Shown here: in pieces, positions 1 through 9,889 of the stretch | Numbering within the stretch: the stretch's first letter is position 1 | How the letters are laid out: each line of letters starts with the position of its first letter | DNA from: Pseudomonadota bacterium | GTDB taxonomy: Bacteria > Pseudomonadota > Gammaproteobacteria > Steroidobacterales > Steroidobacteraceae | Direction: 5' to 3' | Length of the DNA stretch: 64,000 nucleotides | Assembly: GCA_018240525.1 (NCBI GenBank) | Contig: JAFEFN010000013.1 | Coordinates: forward strand, 496,001 to 560,000 | Notes under the pieces: generated by a model | Told to the model about the DNA's origin: nothing | The model's database searches: none | What the model saw: the letters and a program-made list of their open reading frames with translations, nothing else | Made by a program: the position numbers and the translations under genes

Positions 1-90
1 CGCCCGTGCCAGGTAGAACGCACAGACCAGCCCGTTGTGACCGCCGCCGATGATCAGGGCATCGCAGCGGCCCCCGCCCCGCTCAGCCAT
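1..90 (-). CDS. FAD-dependent oxidoreductase, N-terminal fragment
   Basis: Only the first 30 codons lie in the window; the gene runs off the left edge. The fragment reads [17 protein letters not shown] and continues HNGLVCAFYLAR. This is a Rossmann dinucleotide-binding loop (GxGxxG type, here GGGHNG) at residues 15-20, as in phytoene-dehydrogenase-like and amine-oxidase-like FAD enzymes. The ATG overlaps the end of the Rieske oxygenase gene by 8 bases, so the two are probably translationally coupled and may act in one oxidation pathway. The exact family cannot be decided from 30 residues. Confidence 0.75.
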   Translation of the reverse strand, partial: MAERGGGRCDALIIGGGHNGLVCAFYLARA

Positions 91-1252
91 GGCTCCAGCC
101 CCGTGGCGGTGCTTGCGGCAGCTTGCTCTGCGGGATCAGCCTGCGCATGTGCTTGCCGAAACTGCGCAGGCAGACCTCGCCATCGCTCAACGGCCCGGAG
201 GAATAGCTGCTCGAGCCCATGCCCTGCTGCACGCGCGCGATCAGCTCCTTGTCCTCGACGCTGACCCGGCGGTTGATGCGCCAGTTGAGGTAACGCACCG
301 CCTTCATCTCGCGGCGGCTGTCCGGGTGCACGTAGGCGATCTCGCGGATCATGGTCTCGGTCGGCGACAGCGGGATCATCTGCATGAAGTCGATCTGGTC
401 GGGGTAGATGTCGAAGGCGACGTTCGGCCAGAGCTTGAAGTAGGTCCACAGGCGCTGCCGCTCCGCCGGCAGGTGCGCCACCTGCGGCAGGAAGGTCTGG
501 TAGGCGCGCTCGGACCAGTTGCTGGAGGGCGTGTCGCGCAGCGCCCCCCACATCTTGTCGACCCAGGGCTTCGCCTCGATGCCGTAGCCGCGGCCGAACA
601 GGCGGGTGAGCCCGGGGTGCGCGACGTTGATGTGCAGGCCGTCGGAGAAGTTGTCGGTGACGTTCTTCCAGTTCACCGCGCGCGGGCGCATCGACACGCG
701 CCCCATCGGCACCAGGTCCTCGAAGCGGTACGGGGCGATCTCGTGCTCGTAGGGGGCCAGCATCTCGCGCACGCTCGGCAGCCCCGGCGCGAAGCGCACG
801 AACACGAAGCCGTGGTAGATCTCGTGCTCGCAGGCGGCCAGGCCGTGCCTGGAGGTGTCGAGGTTCTTGAACGTCTCGCGGCTCAGGGCGACCAGGCGCC
901 CGTCCAGGCCGTAGGTCCAGGCATGGTAGGGACAGGTGATGCGCTTGCCGCAGTTGCCCTTGGGCCCGTCGACCAGGCGCGCGGCGCGATGGCGGCACAC
1001 GTTGTGAAAGGCGCGCACGCCCTCCTCGGCCCGCACCACGACCACCGACTCGCCGAAGAACTCGAAGGTGTGGAAGTCACCGACCCGGGGGATGTCGTTG
1101 ACGTGGCAGACCACCTGCCAGCTGTTGCGGAAGATCGCCTGCTTTTCCACCTCGAAGAACTCCGGATCGTGATAGATCCAGCCCGGCAGGCTCTGGTTGT
1201 CCAGCTCGTCCTGGGGTGCGGCGGAAACGCTCTTCAGGTGCATGGCTTTCAT
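83..1252 (-). CDS. Rieske-type aromatic ring-hydroxylating oxygenase, alpha subunit
   Basis: A 389-residue non-heme iron oxygenase, the normal length for a RHO alpha subunit. The Rieske [2Fe-2S] site is C86-x-H88 and C107-x2-H110. The mononuclear iron site is D204-x2-H207-x4-H212, where D204 is the usual bridging residue. The C-terminal half is the catalytic SRPBCC domain. I chose the start at 1252 because family similarity begins just after it; a second ATG lies 9 bases further in, and neither has a strong ribosome site. It needs a reductase not visible here. The coupled downstream FAD gene may be a partner or a later step. The substrate is unknown: members act on aromatic rings, carnitine-like N-methyl compounds and others. 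Confidence 0.88.
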   Translation of the reverse strand: MKAMHLKSVSAAPQDELDNQSLPGWIYHDPEFFEVEKQAIFRNSWQVVCHVNDIPRVGDFHTFEFFGESVVVVRAEEGVRAFHNVCRHRAARLVDGPKGNCGKRITCPYHAWTYGLDGRLVALSRETFKNLDTSRHGLAACEHEIYHGFVFVRFAPGLPSVREMLAPYEHEIAPYRFEDLVPMGRVSMRPRAVNWKNVTDNFSDGLHINVAHPGLTRLFGRGYGIEAKPWVDKMWGALRDTPSSNWSERAYQTFLPQVAHLPAERQRLWTYFKLWPNVAFDIYPDQIDFMQMIPLSPTETMIREIAYVHPDSRREMKAVRYLNWRINRRVSVEDKELIARVQQGMGSSSYSSGPLSDGEVCLRSFGKHMRRLIPQSKLPQAPPRGWSHG

Positions 1253-1364
1253 GACGTCGGGCCCGGGTGATTCGTTGTTGAACGATCGTACAACAAGCCT
1301 GCCCTGCCGGGCAAGGCCGGCGGCATCCCGGCGCGGGCGGCCGGTGTGATACAAGAAGTCCACC

Positions 1365-1799
1365 ATGAACGAGCCCACGGGCATCGCCCACGTGATCCAG
1401 GCGGCCATCGCGCCGGTGTTCCTGCTCACGGGCGTGTCCTCCATGCTCGGTGTCCTCACCAACCGTCTGGCGCGCATCGTCGACCGGGCGCGCGTCTTCG
1501 AGGCCCAGCTCGCCAACCAGCCGGAAACGCCGCCCAAGCTGGTCGGCAGCCTGAAGGTCCTGGCGCGCCGCGCCGGCTACATCAACGTGGCGATCTCGCT
1601 GTGCACGATCGCAGCGCTGCTGGTGGCCCTGGTGGTGGTCAGCCTCTTCGCCGACGCCTTCCTGCAGGTCACGCTCACCAAGGAAATCGCCCTGCTGTTC
1701 GTGGGGGCGATGGTGTGCCTGAGCGCCGCCTTCATCGTGTTCTTCGTGGAAGTGCGGCTGGCGACGAGGTCGCTGCGCATCGGGCACCCCCATATTTAG
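1365..1799 (+). CDS. DUF2721 family membrane protein
   Basis: 144 residues. The N-terminal segment ([20 protein letters not shown], about residues 12-31) followed by [11 protein letters not shown] is the hallmark of DUF2721. Two further hydrophobic stretches follow, at about residues 75-100 and 110-130, giving about three membrane helices. The function of the family is unknown. The gene stands alone, divergent from the Rieske gene and about 130 bases upstream of bipA on the same strand. A longer alternative reading in another frame at the same place is a shadow. Confidence 0.85.
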   Translation: MNEPTGIAHVIQAAIAPVFLLTGVSSMLGVLTNRLARIVDRARVFEAQLANQPETPPKLVGSLKVLARRAGYINVAISLCTIAALLVALVVVSLFADAFLQVTLTKEIALLFVGAMVCLSAAFIVFFVEVRLATRSLRIGHPHI

Positions 1800-1929
1800 G
1801 GGCCTGAGGTCGCGAGAGCCGCCGAAAAGCGGTGTTTGACGGGCGGATCTGGTACCCTGCGCACCCTTTTTTGGACCCGGTCCCAGGGCCATCCCGCGGG
1901 TCGCCCGGACGATGGCCATACCGTCACGC

Positions 1930-3753
1930 ATGAATCGCCCGATCCGTAACATCGCCATCATCGCGCACGTCGACCACGGCAAGACGACCCTGGTCGATTG
2001 CCTGCTCAAGCAGTCCGGCACCTTCGCCGCGCACGAGCGCCTGGGCGAGCGCATCATGGACTCGAACGACATCGAGCGTGAGCGCGGCATCACGATCCTC
2101 GCCAAGAACTGCGCCATCGAGTACGGCGGCACGCGCATCAACATCGTCGACACCCCCGGGCATGCTGACTTCGGCGGCGAGGTGGAGCGCGTGCTGTCCA
2201 TGGTGGACGGGGTGCTGCTGCTGGTGGACGCCGTCGAGGGGCCGATGCCGCAGACGCGCTTCGTGACCCGCAAGGCGCTTGCCCTCGGGCTCAAGGCGAT
2301 CGTCGTGGTCAACAAGATCGACCGTCCCGGCAGCCGGCCGGGCTGGGTGATCGACCAGACCTTCGACCTGTTCGACAAGCTCGGCGCCACCGATGCCCAG
2401 CTGGACTTCCCGGTCATCTATGCCTCGGCCCTGCAGGGCTGGGCGAGCACCGACTACACCGAGCGCCGCCCGGACATGTCCGCGCTGTTCGAAGCGGTGC
2501 TCGCGCACGTGCCGCCGCCGGCGACGCAGGTCGACCTGCCATTGCAGCTGCAGATCTCGACCCTGGACTACAACTCCTACGTCGGCCGCATCGGCATCGG
2601 CCGCATCCGCCGCGGCGTGGTGCGCGCCGGGCAGACCGTGGCGCTGCGGTACGGCGACGAGGATCGCGGCACCGCCAAGATCCAGCAGGTGCTCACCTTC
2701 ACCGGTCTGCAGCGCAGCGCGGTCGAGGAAGCCGCCGCGGGTGACATCGTGGCCATCACCGGCATCGATGACGTGAACATCGGCCTCACGGTCTGCGACC
2801 AGGAGCATGCCGAGGGGCTGCCGCCGATCAGCGTGGACGAGCCGACGCTCGCCATGAACTTCCAGGTCAACACCTCCCCGCTGTGCGGGCGCGAGGGCAA
2901 GTACGTCACCTCGCGGCAGATCCGTGAGCGACTCTACCGCGAGCTGCAGAGCAACGTGGCGCTGCGCGTCGAGGACACCGACGAGCCGGACGTCATGCGC
3001 GTTTCCGGCCGCGGCGAGCTGCACCTGACGATCCTCATCGAGAACATGCGGCGGGAGGGCTACGAGCTGGCGGTCTCGCGGCCGCAGGTGCTGACGAAGC
3101 TCGTCGATGGCGTGGTGCACGAGCCCTTCGAGGCCCTGACCGTGGACATCGACGAGGGCAACCAGGGCGCCGTGATGGAGGCGCTCGGCAGCCGCCGTGC
3201 CAGGCTCACGGACATGGCCATCGGCAACGGCCGCGCCCGTCTCGAGTACCGCGTGCCGGCCCGCGGCCTGATCGGCTTCCAGGGCGAATTCATGACCCTG
3301 ACCCGCGGCACCGGGCTGATCAGCCACATCTTCGATGGCTTCGGTCCGGTCGAGGGCGAGATCCCCGAGCGTCACAACGGGGTGCTGATCAGCAACGAGC
3401 AGGGCGAGGCGGTCGCCTACTCCCTGTTCAACCTGCAGGAGCGCGGCCGCATGTTCGTCAACCCGGGCGACAAGCTCTACGAGGGCATGATCATCGGCAT
3501 CCACAGCCGCGAGAACGACCTGGTCGTGAATCCCATCAAGACCAAGAAGCTCACCAACATCCGCGCCGCCGGCAAGGACGATGCGATCCTGCTGGTGCCG
3601 CCGATCCAGCTGACGCTCGAGTACGCGGTGGAGTTCATCGCCGACGACGAGCTGGTCGAGGTCACGCCGCTGTCGATCCGCATCCGCAAGCGCTTCCTCA
3701 AGGAGCAGGACCGCAAGCGCTCCGCGCGCAGCGACTCCGCGCTGATCGCCTGA
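1930..3753 (+). CDS. bipA: Ribosome-associated translational GTPase BipA/TypA
   Basis: A translation-factor-family GTPase that binds the 70S ribosome and assists 50S assembly and stress adaptation. G1 is AHVDHGKT at residues 12-19, switch and G3 follow (DTPGHADF), and G4 is NKID. EF-G-like domains II, III and V and the BipA-specific C-terminal domain come after. With the start at 1930 the protein is 607 residues, the same length as Escherichia coli BipA, so I prefer it to the in-frame ATG 18 bases upstream. Neither start has a clear Shine-Dalgarno. It is a monocistronic housekeeping gene. Confidence 0.96.
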   Translation: MNRPIRNIAIIAHVDHGKTTLVDCLLKQSGTFAAHERLGERIMDSNDIERERGITILAKNCAIEYGGTRINIVDTPGHADFGGEVERVLSMVDGVLLLVDAVEGPMPQTRFVTRKALALGLKAIVVVNKIDRPGSRPGWVIDQTFDLFDKLGATDAQLDFPVIYASALQGWASTDYTERRPDMSALFEAVLAHVPPPATQVDLPLQLQISTLDYNSYVGRIGIGRIRRGVVRAGQTVALRYGDEDRGTAKIQQVLTFTGLQRSAVEEAAAGDIVAITGIDDVNIGLTVCDQEHAEGLPPISVDEPTLAMNFQVNTSPLCGREGKYVTSRQIRERLYRELQSNVALRVEDTDEPDVMRVSGRGELHLTILIENMRREGYELAVSRPQVLTKLVDGVVHEPFEALTVDIDEGNQGAVMEALGSRRARLTDMAIGNGRARLEYRVPARGLIGFQGEFMTLTRGTGLISHIFDGFGPVEGEIPERHNGVLISNEQGEAVAYSLFNLQERGRMFVNPGDKLYEGMIIGIHSRENDLVVNPIKTKKLTNIRAAGKDDAILLVPPIQLTLEYAVEFIADDELVEVTPLSIRIRKRFLKEQDRKRSARSDSALIA

Positions 3754-3787
3754 CGGCGCGGGACAGTCCGCTCGTTGACGCAGCCGT

Positions 3788-5992
3788 GTGAACGACCTCG
3801 AGACATACCAGGCTGCCGCCCACGCGTACAACGCGGGTGACTGGACCCGGGCCGCAAGGCTGTGCGCGGACATCCTCGCGAGGCAGGCGGACCACTTCGA
3901 GGCGCTGCACCTGCTGGGGATCATCAGGGCGCAACGCCAGCAGCCGCGCGAGGCCGCCGAGCTGCTGGAGCGCGCCGTCCTCGCCCGGCCCGGCGATGCG
4001 GCCGCGCACAACAGCCATGGCAACGTCCTGCGCGACCTGGGGCGTCATGCGGAGGCCCTGGCCGCCTATGAACGCGCGCTGGCGCTCCGGCCCGCCTACG
4101 CCGAGGCCTGTTCCAACCGCGGCGGCACGCTCCTGTCACTGGGCCGCGCCGCGGAGGCGCTGCAAAGCTACGACCGCGCGCTGCAGTTCCGTCCCGACTA
4201 CGGGGAGGCCCACTACAACCGCGGCGTGGTACTGCACCAGCTCGGCCGACTCGAGGAGGCCATCGATGCGTATGCAGGCGCCCTGAAGCTGCGGCCCGGC
4301 TTTGCCCATGCGCACTACAACCTCGGCAACGCCCTCTTCGAGCTGCGCCGCTTCGAGCAAGCGCTGGGCTGCTTCGAGCGCGCCCTGCAGATCCGGGAGG
4401 ACTTCGCCGACGCGCACAACAATCGGGGCAACGCACTCGCCCAGCTGGGCCGTGGGGAGGAGGCACAGCGCAGCTACCAGCGCGCCGTGCAACTCGCGCC
4501 CCTGCTCGCGAACGCCTACAACAACCTCGGCAACGCGCAAAGCGCCGCCCGGCAGCCGCAGCTGGCACGCGCCAGCTTCGAGCGTGCCCTGCAGCTGGAT
4601 CCCGAGCTCGCCTGGGCCGCCGGCATGCGCCTGCACTCGAAGCTGCTGCTGTGCGACTGGGACGGCCTGTCGGCCGAGGTCGATGAGCTGGTGCGCAAGG
4701 CCTGGCAGGGCAAGCGCATCACGCGCCCCTTCACGGCGATGGCGGTGAGCGACGACCCCGCGCTGCAGCGCCAGGTCGCGTGCATCTCGGCGGCTGCCTG
4801 CGCTCCGGCCCTGGCCGCGCTGCCGCCGCTCGGGCAGCGGGACTGCGGTCCGCGCATCCGGGTCGGCTACTACTCGGCCGACTTCCACAACCATGCCACC
4901 GCGCAGCTCATGGCGGAGTGCTTCGAGCTGCACGACCGGCAGCGGTTCGAGACCTTCGCCTTTTCCTTCGGTGCGCAGACGCGCGATGCCATGCGCGCGC
5001 GCCTCGAGAAAGCCTTCGACCACTTCATCGACGTTCGCGGCAAGTCCGACGCCGAGATCGCCCGGGTGTCCCGGGACTTCCAGGTCGATATCGCGGTGGA
5101 CCTGAAGGGCTTCACGCAGGACTCACGCCCGGGCATCTTCGCGCAGCGCGCCGCCCCCCTGCAGGTCAACTACCTGGGCCATCCCGGCACCCTCGGCGGC
5201 GACTTCTGGGACTACCTCTTCGCCGACCACGTCCTGATCCCGCCGGCGTGCCGCGCGCACTACGCGGAGCACGTGGTGTACTTGCCAGGCAGCTATCAGG
5301 TCAACAACCGGCACCGTCCGGTCCTCGCCCGGGAAACGACGCGTAGCGAGCTGGGACTGCCCGAGCGCGGCGTGGTGTTCTGCAGCTTCAATAGCCTGTA
5401 CAAGGTCACGCCCACGGTGTTCGACAGCTGGATGCGCATCCTCCAGCGCGTAACGGGCAGCGTCTTGTGGCTGCTCGCCGAGGACCCGGTCGCCATCGAC
5501 AACCTGCGCAGGGAGGCGCAGCGTCGCGGTGTCGATGCGGCCCGCCTCGTGTTCGCCCCACCCATCGGCCTGGAGCAGCACCTGGCACGACTGCGCGCCG
5601 CGGACCTGTGCCTCGACACCTTTCCGTGCGGCGCCCATACCACGGCCAGCGACGCGCTGTGGAGCGGGGTGCCGGTCATCACGCGACCCGGCGTCTCATT
5701 TGCCTCGCGCGTTGCGGCCAGTCTCCTGCATGCCGTTGGCATGCCGGATCTGGTGATGGCCAGCGAAGCTGCCTACGAGGCACTCGCGGTGGAGATCGGG
5801 TGCGACCCTGCGCGGCTGGCGCAGCTGAAGGCGCGCCTGCGGGCGGCCCGGCCGACGGCGCCGCTGTTCGATACTGCCCGCAGCACGCGGCATCTTGAGC
5901 GGGCCTATTCGATGATCCACGACCGCTACCGGCGCGGCCTCGCCCCGGCGGACATGGACGTTCCCGAACTACCCTCCGCCGCCGCGCAGTGA
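3788..5992 (+). CDS. TPR-repeat protein with GT41 O-GlcNAc-transferase domain
   Basis: 734 residues starting with GTG. Residues about 1-275 are tandem tetratricopeptide repeats (repeated A-x-x-x-x-G-x-x-L-x-x-L, N-R-G and Y-N-N-L-G-N patterns), about eight units. Residues about 350-730 match the catalytic half of O-linked GlcNAc transferase (SPINDLY/OGT, GT41). The conserved DFHNHAT histidine segment is near residue 364, and FNSLYK near 539 corresponds to the UDP-binding lysine region of OGT. It also has the DTFPCGAHTTASDALW nucleotide-sugar segment. It is probably cytosolic and glycosylates protein Ser/Thr, but the bacterial targets are unknown. It lies 34 bases after bipA with no terminator between. 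Confidence 0.9.
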   Translation: MNDLETYQAAAHAYNAGDWTRAARLCADILARQADHFEALHLLGIIRAQRQQPREAAELLERAVLARPGDAAAHNSHGNVLRDLGRHAEALAAYERALALRPAYAEACSNRGGTLLSLGRAAEALQSYDRALQFRPDYGEAHYNRGVVLHQLGRLEEAIDAYAGALKLRPGFAHAHYNLGNALFELRRFEQALGCFERALQIREDFADAHNNRGNALAQLGRGEEAQRSYQRAVQLAPLLANAYNNLGNAQSAARQPQLARASFERALQLDPELAWAAGMRLHSKLLLCDWDGLSAEVDELVRKAWQGKRITRPFTAMAVSDDPALQRQVACISAAACAPALAALPPLGQRDCGPRIRVGYYSADFHNHATAQLMAECFELHDRQRFETFAFSFGAQTRDAMRARLEKAFDHFIDVRGKSDAEIARVSRDFQVDIAVDLKGFTQDSRPGIFAQRAAPLQVNYLGHPGTLGGDFWDYLFADHVLIPPACRAHYAEHVVYLPGSYQVNNRHRPVLARETTRSELGLPERGVVFCSFNSLYKVTPTVFDSWMRILQRVTGSVLWLLAEDPVAIDNLRREAQRRGVDAARLVFAPPIGLEQHLARLRAADLCLDTFPCGAHTTASDALWSGVPVITRPGVSFASRVAASLLHAVGMPDLVMASEAAYEALAVEIGCDPARLAQLKARLRAARPTAPLFDTARSTRHLERAYSMIHDRYRRGLAPADMDVPELPSAAAQ

Positions 5993-6004
5993 GGGCGTGG
6001 GGGC

Positions 6005-6604
6005 TCAGGGCTCCTTGGTCCCGGACATGTCGATGAAACGCAGGAACTCCGCGCGCGTGCGCGCATCGCTGCGGAACACCCCGGTCATGCGGCTGGTCAC
6101 CATGGAGACATCGCGCTTGTGCACCCCGCGCGTCGTCATGCACTGGTGGACGGCCGACACGACCACCCCGACACCGCGCGGCTTGAGCACATCGGTGATG
6201 CAGTTGGCGATCTGCGCGGTGAGCTTTTCCTGGACCTGGAAACGTCGCGCGTAGCCGTCCACCACGCGCGCAAGCTTGCTGATGCCGACCACCTTGCTGT
6301 CGGGCAGGTAGCCGACGTGCACCCGGCCGATGATCGGGGCCATGTGATGCTCGCAGTGCGACTCGAACGAGATGTCGCGCAGGACGATCAGTTCGTCGTA
6401 GCCGCCCACTTCCTCGAAGGTGCGGCGCAGGTAGGCCGCCGGATCGATCTGGTACCCGGAGAACCAGTCGCGATAGGCGTCGACGACCCGTTGCGGGGTG
6501 TCCTGCAGCCCCTCGCGGCGCGGATCCTCCCCGGCCCAGCGCAGCAGCGTGCGGACCGCATTCTCGGCGGCACGGCGGGAGACCTTGGGTCGCGGGTTGG
6601 GCAT
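6005..6604 (-). CDS. folE: GTP cyclohydrolase I
   Basis: Converts GTP to 7,8-dihydroneopterin triphosphate, the first step of folate (and queuosine-precursor) synthesis. 199 residues, normal family length. The zinc ligands are C84 and H87 (SHCEHH) and C155 (HQCMTTRG). The segments GRVHVGYLP and [10 protein letters not shown] are typical of active type IA enzymes. A clear ribosome site (AGGAG, 6 bases before ATG) supports the start. It is convergent with the GT41 gene, with only 12 bases between stops. Confidence 0.96.
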   Translation of the reverse strand: MPNPRPKVSRRAAENAVRTLLRWAGEDPRREGLQDTPQRVVDAYRDWFSGYQIDPAAYLRRTFEEVGGYDELIVLRDISFESHCEHHMAPIIGRVHVGYLPDSKVVGISKLARVVDGYARRFQVQEKLTAQIANCITDVLKPRGVGVVVSAVHQCMTTRGVHKRDVSMVTSRMTGVFRSDARTRAEFLRFIDMSGTKEP

Positions 6605-6702
6605 GGCGGCTCCTGTGCGGTTGTCCGGCGTCGCCGAATCGGCCAGCGCAGCGCCTGCCGCTCAGTGTAGCGTGCGAGCGCGCGGCGCGCTCTCGCGGCG
6701 AC

Positions 6703-7824
6703 TCAGAGCCAGCGCACCATGCCGAGGTTCAGGAGCAGGCTGCAGCTGCCCACCAGGGTCGCCACCACGAAGCCTGCCGCCAGGGGACGCCAACCGATGC
6801 GCCACATGTCGGTAAAGGACACCGACAGGCCGACCGCCGTCATGCCACAGGTCAGAAAGAGGTCCGAGGCGGTATAGCCGGTGTTGATGACCGCCTGCCA
6901 GCCCCCCGCGGGCGGGAACAGTGCGTCTCCGATCGTGCGCAGCAGGATGAAGCCGACGAAGGCGATGACGAAGAACGGCACCAGCGGTGTGCGGCCCGCC
7001 GATGCGGCGGCGGCGGGGTCCAGGTTCGCGCCGCCATCGCGCTCCTGCGCGCGCTGGGTGAGCCAGGCCGCCACGGGAATGAGCACGGCGATCGACAGGT
7101 TGCGCAGCAGCTTCGCCACGCTGGCCGCGGCCAGCGCCGCCGGCGCGGCGTTCTGCTGCGAGTAGATCAGCGAGGCGCCGATCACCTGGGAGGTATCGTG
7201 GATCGCGGTACCGAGGAAGATGCCCGCATGCACCGGCGAGGCGGCAAAGAAGTGCGCGGCCACCCACGGGTAGAGCAGCATGGCAATGCAGCCGAACAGC
7301 ACCACGCAGGTGACGGCGAATGCAGTCTCGGCGTGCCTGGCGCGGATCACCGGCGACATCGCCACGACCGCAGTGCAGCCGCACACCGCGGTGCCGATGG
7401 CCAGCAGCAGCCCCAGCCGGCGCGGCACGGTCAGCAGGCGCGCGATGGCGATGCCCGCCACCAGCGCCACGCTCAGGCAGATCAGCGCCACGGGCAGCGC
7501 GGTCAGGGCAATCGCGCCGGCACCGCCCAAGGTCAGGCGCAGCCCCACGAGTGCGATCCCGACCCGCAGCAGGCGGTGCATGGTCCAGTTGAGTCCGCTG
7601 GTGGCCCAGACGGGCACGCCGATGCTGTTGCGCCAGAGCATGCCCAGCAGCACCGCGCACATTACCGGGCTCAGGGGAATCTTCGGCAGCCCGATCGCAC
7701 CCTGCGCGATCTGCTGTGCCATGCCGCGCGCCAGCGCCGCGAGTGCAATGGCGATCAGCACGCCAGGCAGGGCCTGACGCACCGCACCCCATCCGGGGAC
7801 GAACGCCCGGAAGCGCGCCCGCAT
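6703..7824 (-). CDS. YeiH/UPF0324 family putative sulfate exporter
   Basis: 373 residues with about ten hydrophobic helices. The segments RVGIALVGLRL, AIGTAVCGCTAVVAMSP and AIHDTSQVIGA are diagnostic of the YeiH (UPF0324) family. These inner-membrane proteins are often called sulfate exporters, but biochemical proof is thin. It follows the 84-residue DUF6356-like gene by 2 bases, so both are one operon driven from the palindromic region before 8192. The divergent Lrp/AsnC regulator is its likely controller, as yeiH genes commonly sit next to a regulator. Confidence 0.88.
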   Translation of the reverse strand: MRARFRAFVPGWGAVRQALPGVLIAIALAALARGMAQQIAQGAIGLPKIPLSPVMCAVLLGMLWRNSIGVPVWATSGLNWTMHRLLRVGIALVGLRLTLGGAGAIALTALPVALICLSVALVAGIAIARLLTVPRRLGLLLAIGTAVCGCTAVVAMSPVIRARHAETAFAVTCVVLFGCIAMLLYPWVAAHFFAASPVHAGIFLGTAIHDTSQVIGASLIYSQQNAAPAALAAASVAKLLRNLSIAVLIPVAAWLTQRAQERDGGANLDPAAAASAGRTPLVPFFVIAFVGFILLRTIGDALFPPAGGWQAVINTGYTASDLFLTCGMTAVGLSVSFTDMWRIGWRPLAAGFVVATLVGSCSLLLNLGMVRWL

Positions 7825-7826
7825 GG

Positions 7827-8081
7827 CTAGTGCGGAAGCCGTGCGTTGCTCGCGAGCGCGGGGGGCGGACAGCGGCGGCGGTTGGTGACCATCCGGTCGT
7901 TGAGCTCGGCGATGGCACGACTGCCGGTACGCACGAACAGGAAAGGCAGCAGGCCGTGCACGAGGCAGGCGAGGCCTGCGAACACCATGCGCAACCCAAA
8001 CGACGTGGCCCTGCCCAAGTGCTCCGTGTAGGTCTCGCCGACGGACTGGGGGTGGGCCGTGAAATGGCTGGTCAGATCCAT
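7827..8081 (-). CDS. Small membrane protein, DUF6356-like
   Basis: 84 residues. The N-terminus (MDLTSHFTAHPQSVGETYTE) and the central hydrophobic GLRMVFAGLACLVHGLLPFL segment fit the DUF6356 family of short proteins with one or two membrane segments. No function is known. It is the first gene of the operon with the YeiH exporter and ends 2 bases before that gene starts. The promoter would lie in the 110-base region shared with the divergent Lrp-type gene. Confidence 0.72.
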   Translation of the reverse strand: MDLTSHFTAHPQSVGETYTEHLGRATSFGLRMVFAGLACLVHGLLPFLFVRTGSRAIAELNDRMVTNRRRCPPPALASNARLPH

Positions 8082-8142
8082 CGACCTATCCTAGGTCCGC
8101 AGGCGCGCTACGGGGTTGCGAACATACCGCTACCGGGCGCAT

Positions 8143-8165
8143 AGTACGCAACAAAGTTGCGTACT
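8143..8165. promoter_or_regulatory. Perfect 23-bp palindrome, probable Lrp/AsnC operator
   Basis: AGTACGCAAC - AAA - GTTGCGTACT: two 10-base arms that are exact reverse complements around a 3-base centre. It lies between the divergent DUF6356/yeiH operon and the Lrp-type regulator gene, 26 bases before the latter's ATG. A further GTTGCG half-site occurs at about 8115. Lrp/AsnC proteins usually bind such dyads and regulate themselves. Assignment to this regulator is inference. Confidence 0.7.
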
Positions 8166-8191
8166 TAAGCGCTTTTTTGAAACGGTGTTTC

Positions 8192-8659
8192 ATGGATAAG
8201 CTGGATGCCAAAATCCTGGACCTCCTGCAGGTGGACGGTAACCTGAGTGCCGCCGAGATCGCCGACCGCGTGGGCCTGTCCAAGGCGCCCTGCTGGCGGC
8301 GCATCCAGAAGCTCCAGGCAGAGGGGATCATCCGCGGTACGGTCGCTCTGCTGGACGCGCGCGCGCTGAACGTCGGCACGACGGTGTTCGTCACCATCAA
8401 GACCGGCAACCACAGCGAGGCCTGGTTCGAGCGCTTCGCGCGCACGGTGCGCGACATCCCCGAGGTGACGGAGATTCACCGCATGAGCGGTGATGTCGAT
8501 TATTTGATCCGCATCGTGGTGCCCGACATCGATGCTTACGACGTGGTGTACAAGCGGCTGATCTCGGCGGTCGACTTCCAGGATGTCAGCGCCAGCTTCG
8601 CGCTGGAGACCATCAAGTCCACGACCGCCCTGCCGCTGTGTTATCTCAAGTACGAGTAG
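8192..8659 (+). CDS. Lrp/AsnC family transcriptional regulator
   Basis: 155 residues. The N-terminal winged helix-turn-helix starts MDKLDAKILDLLQ, with recognition helix VGLSKAPCWRRIQKL. The C-terminal half is an AsnC-type ligand-binding RAM domain (IPEVTEIHRMSGDVDYLIRI). The ATG at 8192 gives the standard family N-terminus; a TTG 15 bases upstream is also in frame. The bases just before the ATG form a short inverted repeat (GAAAC-GGT-GTTTC, 8179-8191) and there is no clear ribosome site. It probably regulates itself and the divergent exporter operon in response to an amino acid or related ligand. Confidence 0.92.
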   Translation: MDKLDAKILDLLQVDGNLSAAEIADRVGLSKAPCWRRIQKLQAEGIIRGTVALLDARALNVGTTVFVTIKTGNHSEAWFERFARTVRDIPEVTEIHRMSGDVDYLIRIVVPDIDAYDVVYKRLISAVDFQDVSASFALETIKSTTALPLCYLKYE

Positions 8660-8675
8660 CGCAGACCCGTGGGCC

Positions 8676-9860
8676 CTAGTCGGTCGCGGTACCCTCGGTG
8701 GAATTGTCGCGGATGATCTGGGCGATGCGCGCCAGCACCTCGGCATGGTCCAGGTCGTATGCGGCGGTGCTCAGCACCGGCTGCTGCGGTGGACTCTGCG
8801 CCAGCTGCGGGCCGGAGTCATCGTGCACGTTGACCTTCACCCGGGTCGACAGCCCGATCCGCAGCGGATGCGCCTTGAGCTCCTCGGGCTTGAGCGAAAT
8901 GCGCACAGGCACGCGTTGCACCACCTTGATCCAGTTGCCGGTGGCGTTCTGCGCCGGCAGCAGCGCAAACGCCGCGCCGGTACCCATGCCCAGGCCCACC
9001 ACCGTGCCCTGGTACTCGACGCGGCTGCCGTACAGGTCGGAGACGACCTTCACCGCCTGACCAATGCGCATGCGATCGAGCTGAACCTCCTTGAAGTTCG
9101 CCTCCACGCGCAACCGGTCCAGCGGCACGATGGTCATCAGCGGCGCGCCGGGCGCGATGTGGTCACCGAGCTGCACGTTGCGCTTGGCAACGTAGCCGCT
9201 CACCGGTGCCTTGACGCTCAGGCGCTGCTGGGCGACCCAGGCCTTTTCCACCTGCGTGGCTGCGGCGCGCACGTCGGGGTTGTCGGCGACGTTGGTATGG
9301 CCGACCAGCGCGATGCCCGCGGCGAGGTTCCGCTCCGCGGCCGTCAGTGCATCGCGGGCGGCATTGAGCGCATCCTGCGCGTGCCCGACCTCCTCGCTCG
9401 ACACCGCGCCGGTCTTGGCCAGGTTCTTGCGGCGGTCGAAGTCCGACTGGGCGCGGGCCAGGTCGGACCGGCGCTGCCCCACCACGGCGCGCAGCTGGTC
9501 GCGGTTGGCAAACACCGTGCGGGTCTGACGCACGGCGCGGGCCAGCTGCTGCTCGGCATCCTGCAGGGCGATGCGGGCGTCGGTACCGTCCAGGCGGATC
9601 AACTCCTGGCCGGCCTGCACCAGGTCGGTCTCGTCCGCGCCGATGCTGATGACCGTGCCGCTGACCTGCGGCATCACGTTGGCGACGTCGCCGGCCACGT
9701 AGGCATCGTCCGTGCTCTCGTAGCCGCGCGCGAAGATCATCCACCACAGTGCCGCCAGCACTGCCAGGACGATCAGGCTGACCGTCAGGATGACGAGCCA
9801 CTTTCGCCGTTGCGCACGCTGCGTCTCGGCTTGGGGAGCGGGTTGTACGGCGGCATCCAT
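8676..9860 (-). CDS. HlyD/EmrA-type membrane-fusion (periplasmic adaptor) protein
   Basis: 394 residues. There is a short cytosolic N-terminus, one membrane anchor at about residues 22-43, then the adaptor core. The biotinyl-lipoyl half-motifs are VMPQVSGTVISIGADET near 65 and KAPVSGYVAKRNVQLGD near 220, separated by a long coiled-coil hairpin. This is the EmrA subfamily, which links an inner-membrane MFS pump to an outer-membrane channel. It is the last gene of the marR - outer-membrane factor - hlyD operon. The expected emrB (DHA2 MFS) gene is missing downstream, where the next gene is on the other strand. Confidence 0.92.
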   Translation of the reverse strand: MDAAVQPAPQAETQRAQRRKWLVILTVSLIVLAVLAALWWMIFARGYESTDDAYVAGDVANVMPQVSGTVISIGADETDLVQAGQELIRLDGTDARIALQDAEQQLARAVRQTRTVFANRDQLRAVVGQRRSDLARAQSDFDRRKNLAKTGAVSSEEVGHAQDALNAARDALTAAERNLAAGIALVGHTNVADNPDVRAAATQVEKAWVAQQRLSVKAPVSGYVAKRNVQLGDHIAPGAPLMTIVPLDRLRVEANFKEVQLDRMRIGQAVKVVSDLYGSRVEYQGTVVGLGMGTGAAFALLPAQNATGNWIKVVQRVPVRISLKPEELKAHPLRIGLSTRVKVNVHDDSGPQLAQSPPQQPVLSTAAYDLDHAEVLARIAQIIRDNSTEGTATD

Positions 9861-9889
9861 GGCGGTACTCGTTGTTCGCTGGGAGAGCG

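Noticed and set aside
1924..4023. 699-codon minus-strand frame opposite bipA
   Set aside because: Antisense shadow of bipA with the low-complexity His/Arg/Asp composition typical of such frames.
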